Below, one piece after another: positions 5,595-7,870 of a stretch of DNA of 7,870 bases. This DNA is from an uncultured Eubacteriales bacterium (lineage in GTDB: Bacteria > Bacillota > Clostridia > Oscillospirales > Oscillospiraceae): the NCBI GenBank assembly GCA_900551495.1, contig URWG01000085.1, forward strand, positions 1-7,870, given 5' to 3'. Position 1 is the stretch's first letter, and every line of letters starts with the position of its first letter. The notes beneath the pieces were generated by a model. It was not told where the DNA came from. It saw only the letters and a program-made list of their open reading frames with translations, and searched no databases. The translations under genes and the position numbers were made by a program.

Positions 5595-6767
5595 TTATCT
5601 TACGCGGACGATACATTCAAACTGCTGATCGTGGTAGCTCACCGTGACCGTCGAGGTGCCTGAGGCAAGCGCGGTCACGATGCCGTTCTCCGCCTTGCAG
5701 ACTCCGGCATTGCCGACGGTATAGGTGATGTCCGTGATGTGCTCTCCCTGCGAATCGTAGAGGTAGAGGTAGAAGGTATCGCCGACACGGAGCGTCACGT
5801 CGGTATTTTCCAGATGTGCGCCGATGTCGTCGCCGTCGAATACGCAGCGCACGAGCACCTGCGCGGTCTTGCCGCCGACGGTCGCGGTCACGGTCGTTCT
5901 GCCGCTGCCGATGGCGGTCAGCTCACCCGCCTCGCTGACCTTGACAACGGTCGCATCGGCAGTCGCCCAGTCCACGCCGTAGCCCTCGGGCAGATTGGAA
6001 ACGCGCAGCAGGGTCTTATCGCCCTTTGCAAAGAGGGAGACGTTTTCGCCGCAGCTCAGCTCCGGCACGAAATCCTCCGCCAGCGGCGGCAGGGAGACAG
6101 GCTCCGTCGTGCCCACAGGCTCCGCGTCGCCGACCGTTACGGTGCAGGTCTTTGTCTGCTTGCCGCAGGTGACCTTGATCTCCGCCGACCCCGCACCCGT
6201 TGCGGCAATCGTAAATACCGCCGTCTTTTCCTTTGCGGAATTTTCCGTCTGCGCCTGCTTGTCGATCACGGCAACACCCGCATTCGAGCTGTTGCAGTAG
6301 ACCACCTCGGTGCAGGAGGTATTGACCGCTACCGTCAGCTCAGCCGTCTCGCCGACCGCGGAAAGCTCCAGCGTCTCGGCGGAGAGGCGCAGCTCCGTGC
6401 AGCTCGTATCGGGCAGCAGCAGCTCGGTCTGCTTGGTGCGATCGACGCGATCCTCCAAGCCGCCCCACCAGCCGTTCATATCGCCGATAAAGAAGGTCAG
6501 CACGGCGACGGACAGCAGTAGGAAAATCAGCGCCGCCGTCAGAAGTCCCTTCGCGGGCTTTGTGCTCTTTTTCTTCGTCTTGGCGGAATACTTTCCCTTC
6601 GCCGAGGCGCGGCGCTGCTCCCGGCGCTCCTGCTCGGTCAGGCGTCGGCGGGGGACAGGCATTGCCCCCGGCTCCTCCGAACGGGCGCTGCTGCCGCAAA
6701 GAGGGCATTTCCCCCGCTCCTCGCTGTAAATCGTTCCGCAATAATAGCAAACCACCTTATTATCCAT
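5595..6767 (-). CDS. Zinc-ribbon, single-TM, BIG2-like (Ig-fold) surface protein
   Basis: This gene encodes 390 residues from ATG 6767; AAAGGAG lies six bases upstream. The frame extends a few codons further, but the RBS and the start of the zinc ribbon fix this Met. Order: a zinc ribbon with Cys7-x2-Cys10 and Cys21-x2-Cys24, a basic linker (about 40-73) rich in Arg and Lys, one membrane helix (about 74-94), then an extracellular part with three Ig-like repeats, roughly 122-213, 236-308 and 318-390. The last two show the BIG2 pattern V-x(6-8)-GxxTAxxxGxxTVT. The outer part holds nine cysteines, unusual for BIG2 repeats. BIG2 domains are known adhesin or scaffold modules, and zinc ribbons before a TM helix are common in Clostridia. 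Function is unknown. It is divergent from the kinase-like gene. Confidence 0.88.
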   Translation of the reverse strand: MDNKVVCYYCGTIYSEERGKCPLCGSSARSEEPGAMPVPRRRLTEQERREQRRASAKGKYSAKTKKKSTKPAKGLLTAALIFLLLSVAVLTFFIGDMNGWWGGLEDRVDRTKQTELLLPDTSCTELRLSAETLELSAVGETAELTVAVNTSCTEVVYCNSSNAGVAVIDKQAQTENSAKEKTAVFTIAATGAGSAEIKVTCGKQTKTCTVTVGDAEPVGTTEPVSLPPLAEDFVPELSCGENVSLFAKGDKTLLRVSNLPEGYGVDWATADATVVKVSEAGELTAIGSGRTTVTATVGGKTAQVLVRCVFDGDDIGAHLENTDVTLRVGDTFYLYLYDSQGEHITDITYTVGNAGVCKAENGIVTALASGTSTVTVSYHDQQFECIVRVR

Positions 6768-6812
6768 GCTCTGCTCCTTTCGGTTCGCGTGCATAAGCTG
6801 TCAGTTTTTTGT

Positions 6813-6841
6813 ATCATACCATTTTCTTTGAATTCTGGCAA
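6813..6841 (-). promoter_or_regulatory. Promoter of the zinc-ribbon/BIG2 gene
   Basis: On the minus strand TTGCCA (6841-6836) and TATGAT (6818-6813) are 17 bases apart, with TGG directly before the -10 (extended TGn). Start is expected near 6806, leaving a leader of about 39 bases. Confidence 0.75.
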
Positions 6842-6849
6842 GATTGTTG

Positions 6850-6883
6850 TTGATTTTTTTCAAAAAATGTCATAGTATATAGT
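6850..6883 (+). promoter_or_regulatory. Candidate promoter region of the kinase-like gene
   Basis: The best -10 is TATAGT (6878-6883), but no good -35 lies 16-18 bases before it (only a T-run). Alternatively TTGATT (6850-6855) pairs at 17 bases with TAGTAT (6873-6878). Either start would leave about 30 bases before ATG 6919. It is weaker than the other promoters here and overlaps a 22-base dyad, so it may be activated or repressed. Confidence 0.42.
6851..6872. repeat. AT-rich imperfect inverted repeat, possible operator
   Basis: This 22-base element starts TGA, ends TCA and has a T7-C-A6 core; 8 of 11 half-site positions are complementary. The inner ATTTTTT/AAAAAAT arms are perfect. It lies between the two divergent promoters, where a regulator or DNA bending could act. 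It could equally be simple A/T-tract sequence. Confidence 0.3.
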
Positions 6884-6918
6884 CGTGAGAATTCGATTAT
6901 TTATAGGAGGCGGAAACC

Positions 6919-7870
6919 ATGGCAGAGCTGAAAATGATTTCGCCGCTGCTGGACCATCTGGCGGTGGAACGCGAAGCCGGCGAGCACAACGGTCGCTCCT
7001 GTTTCATTCTGCGCAATCCGGCTTCGGAGCGCTTTGTCCTCAAGCGAATGTCCGTTCCCGCGTCGGACAGTCAGATCCGTGCGCTGATCCTCTCCGGCGC
7101 CTATCCCTCGGAGGAGGCGGTGCACGAATACTACACCCGTGTCGTCGCGGACATTCGGCAGGAGCTGGACAAGGGGCGGGAGCTGGCAGTCGGCGGGCAC
7201 TATGCAGGTGCACTGGATTATCAGATCGAGCCGAAGGATACCGGCATCGGCTACGACGTCTATATCCTCTACCCGCTGTACATCCCGCTGAGCGATTTTC
7301 TTTCCAAGAGCGCGATCTCGAATCTGCGCGCCGTCAACCTCGGGCTTGACATCTGCGACGCGCTTTCCGCCTGTCGGGAAGCCGGCTATCTCTTTGCAAA
7401 TCTCAAGCCGGAGAACATCTACCTGATGCCGACGGGCAAGTTCCTGCTCGGCGACCTCGGTCTTGCGGCGGTGGAGGACCTCCGTTACACCTGCATCCCC
7501 GAGGAATACATCGGTCCGTACTCCGCGCCGGAGCTTTCGGACTTCACCCTCTCGCCCAACACGACGGTCGATCTTTACTCCCTCGGCATGGTGCTCTACC
7601 GCATTTATAACGGCAACCACGGACCGTTCATGGACGAAAACACCGGCGAAGCTATGGCGGACAAGCTCCGTCTGACGGGAAAGCCGCTGCCCTCGCCGAT
7701 CTACGCCGACTACGAAATGGCGGGTATCATCCTCAAGGCGTGCGCCTTCAAGCAGGAGAGCCGCTATCAGACCCCCGAGGAATTCAAGCAGGCGCTGACG
7801 CTGTATATGCAGCGCAACGAAGTCTCCGACACGCCGGTCGTTCCGCCGATCGTCGCCTCGAGCGAGCCGC
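6919..7870 (+). CDS. Hanks-type protein kinase-like protein, predicted pseudokinase (3' end cut)
   Basis: ATG 6919 follows AGGAGG (6905-6910) by eight bases; 317 codons are visible to the edge. The kinase fold is clear: FVLK with Lys42 in the VAIK position, LKPEN (162-166) of the catalytic loop, DLG (179-181) in place of DFG, SAPE (202-205), DLYSLG (218-223) and the C-lobe end SRYQTPEEFKQAL (281-293). Two key elements are missing. The HRD triad reads FAN, so the catalytic base is Asn161 (codon AAT at 7399-7401), and there is no glycine-rich loop among residues 13-32. It is therefore probably weakly active or inactive. The sequence after about 300 begins a Pro/Ser-rich linker, often followed in such proteins by a TM helix and an outer domain, but that lies beyond the window. 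It is divergent from the zinc-ribbon/BIG2 gene. Confidence 0.88.
   Translation, partial: MAELKMISPLLDHLAVEREAGEHNGRSCFILRNPASERFVLKRMSVPASDSQIRALILSGAYPSEEAVHEYYTRVVADIRQELDKGRELAVGGHYAGALDYQIEPKDTGIGYDVYILYPLYIPLSDFLSKSAISNLRAVNLGLDICDALSACREAGYLFANLKPENIYLMPTGKFLLGDLGLAAVEDLRYTCIPEEYIGPYSAPELSDFTLSPNTTVDLYSLGMVLYRIYNGNHGPFMDENTGEAMADKLRLTGKPLPSPIYADYEMAGIILKACAFKQESRYQTPEEFKQALTLYMQRNEVSDTPVVPPIVASSEP

Noticed and set aside
5739..6521. 260-codon plus-strand open frame opposite the zinc-ribbon/BIG2 gene
   Set aside because: It is a shadow of that gene: no RBS, no recognisable domain, Arg/Leu/Ala-rich composition, while the opposite strand has clear zinc-ribbon, TM and BIG2 features.
6901..7620. 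239-codon minus-strand open frame opposite the kinase-like gene
   Set aside because: The plus strand encodes an unmistakable kinase fold; the minus frame has no RBS or domain.

Overview
The window looks like chromosomal DNA from a GC-rich member of the Clostridia, probably a gut Oscillospiraceae/Ruminococcaceae-type anaerobe. The grounds are strong AGGAGG-type ribosome binding sites, consensus sigma-A promoters (TTGACA-N17-TATAAT), a DUF896 (YnzC-like) protein, a GtrA protein, a cytoplasmic zinc ribbon joined to extracellular Ig-like (BIG2) domains, and a Hanks-type kinase. The genus assignment is inference. I see no mobile element, CRISPR array, tRNA or rRNA.

Layout. Positions 1-2763 (minus strand) hold two FAD-dependent oxidoreductases in a coupled pair: a HI0933/BaiN-like flavoprotein followed, with a 4-base ATGA overlap, by a COG2509-type dehydrogenase that runs off the left edge. 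From 2786 the plus strand carries a DUF896 gene with its own promoter. A minus-strand DUF1294 membrane protein (3032-3295) converges on it with overlapping 3' ends. Next on the plus strand come a putative lipoprotein (3324-3830), a membrane-anchored protein of unknown function (3877-4308), a GtrA-family protein (4329-4787) and a PAP2-superfamily membrane phosphatase (4847-5548). A strong, probably bidirectional terminator follows. A minus-strand zinc-ribbon/TM/BIG2 protein (5595-6767) and a plus-strand kinase-like gene (6919 to the right edge) diverge from an AT-rich 151-base control region.

Regulation is very compact. Three plus-strand promoters match consensus closely with exact 17-base spacers, and two have the upstream gene's TGA stop inside their -35 box. 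The DUF1294 gene appears to have its promoter inside the neighbouring lipoprotein gene and to carry, antisense, the terminator of the DUF896 gene. The kinase-like gene has Asn in place of the catalytic HRD aspartate and lacks a glycine-rich loop, so I predict a pseudokinase.

The genes from 3324 to 5548 are all envelope-located; the GtrA and PAP2 proteins suggest polyprenyl-phosphate or glycolipid work. The divergent kinase-like/BIG2 pair may be an envelope-linked signalling module. I found no strong case for a wholly new defence or mobile system here.
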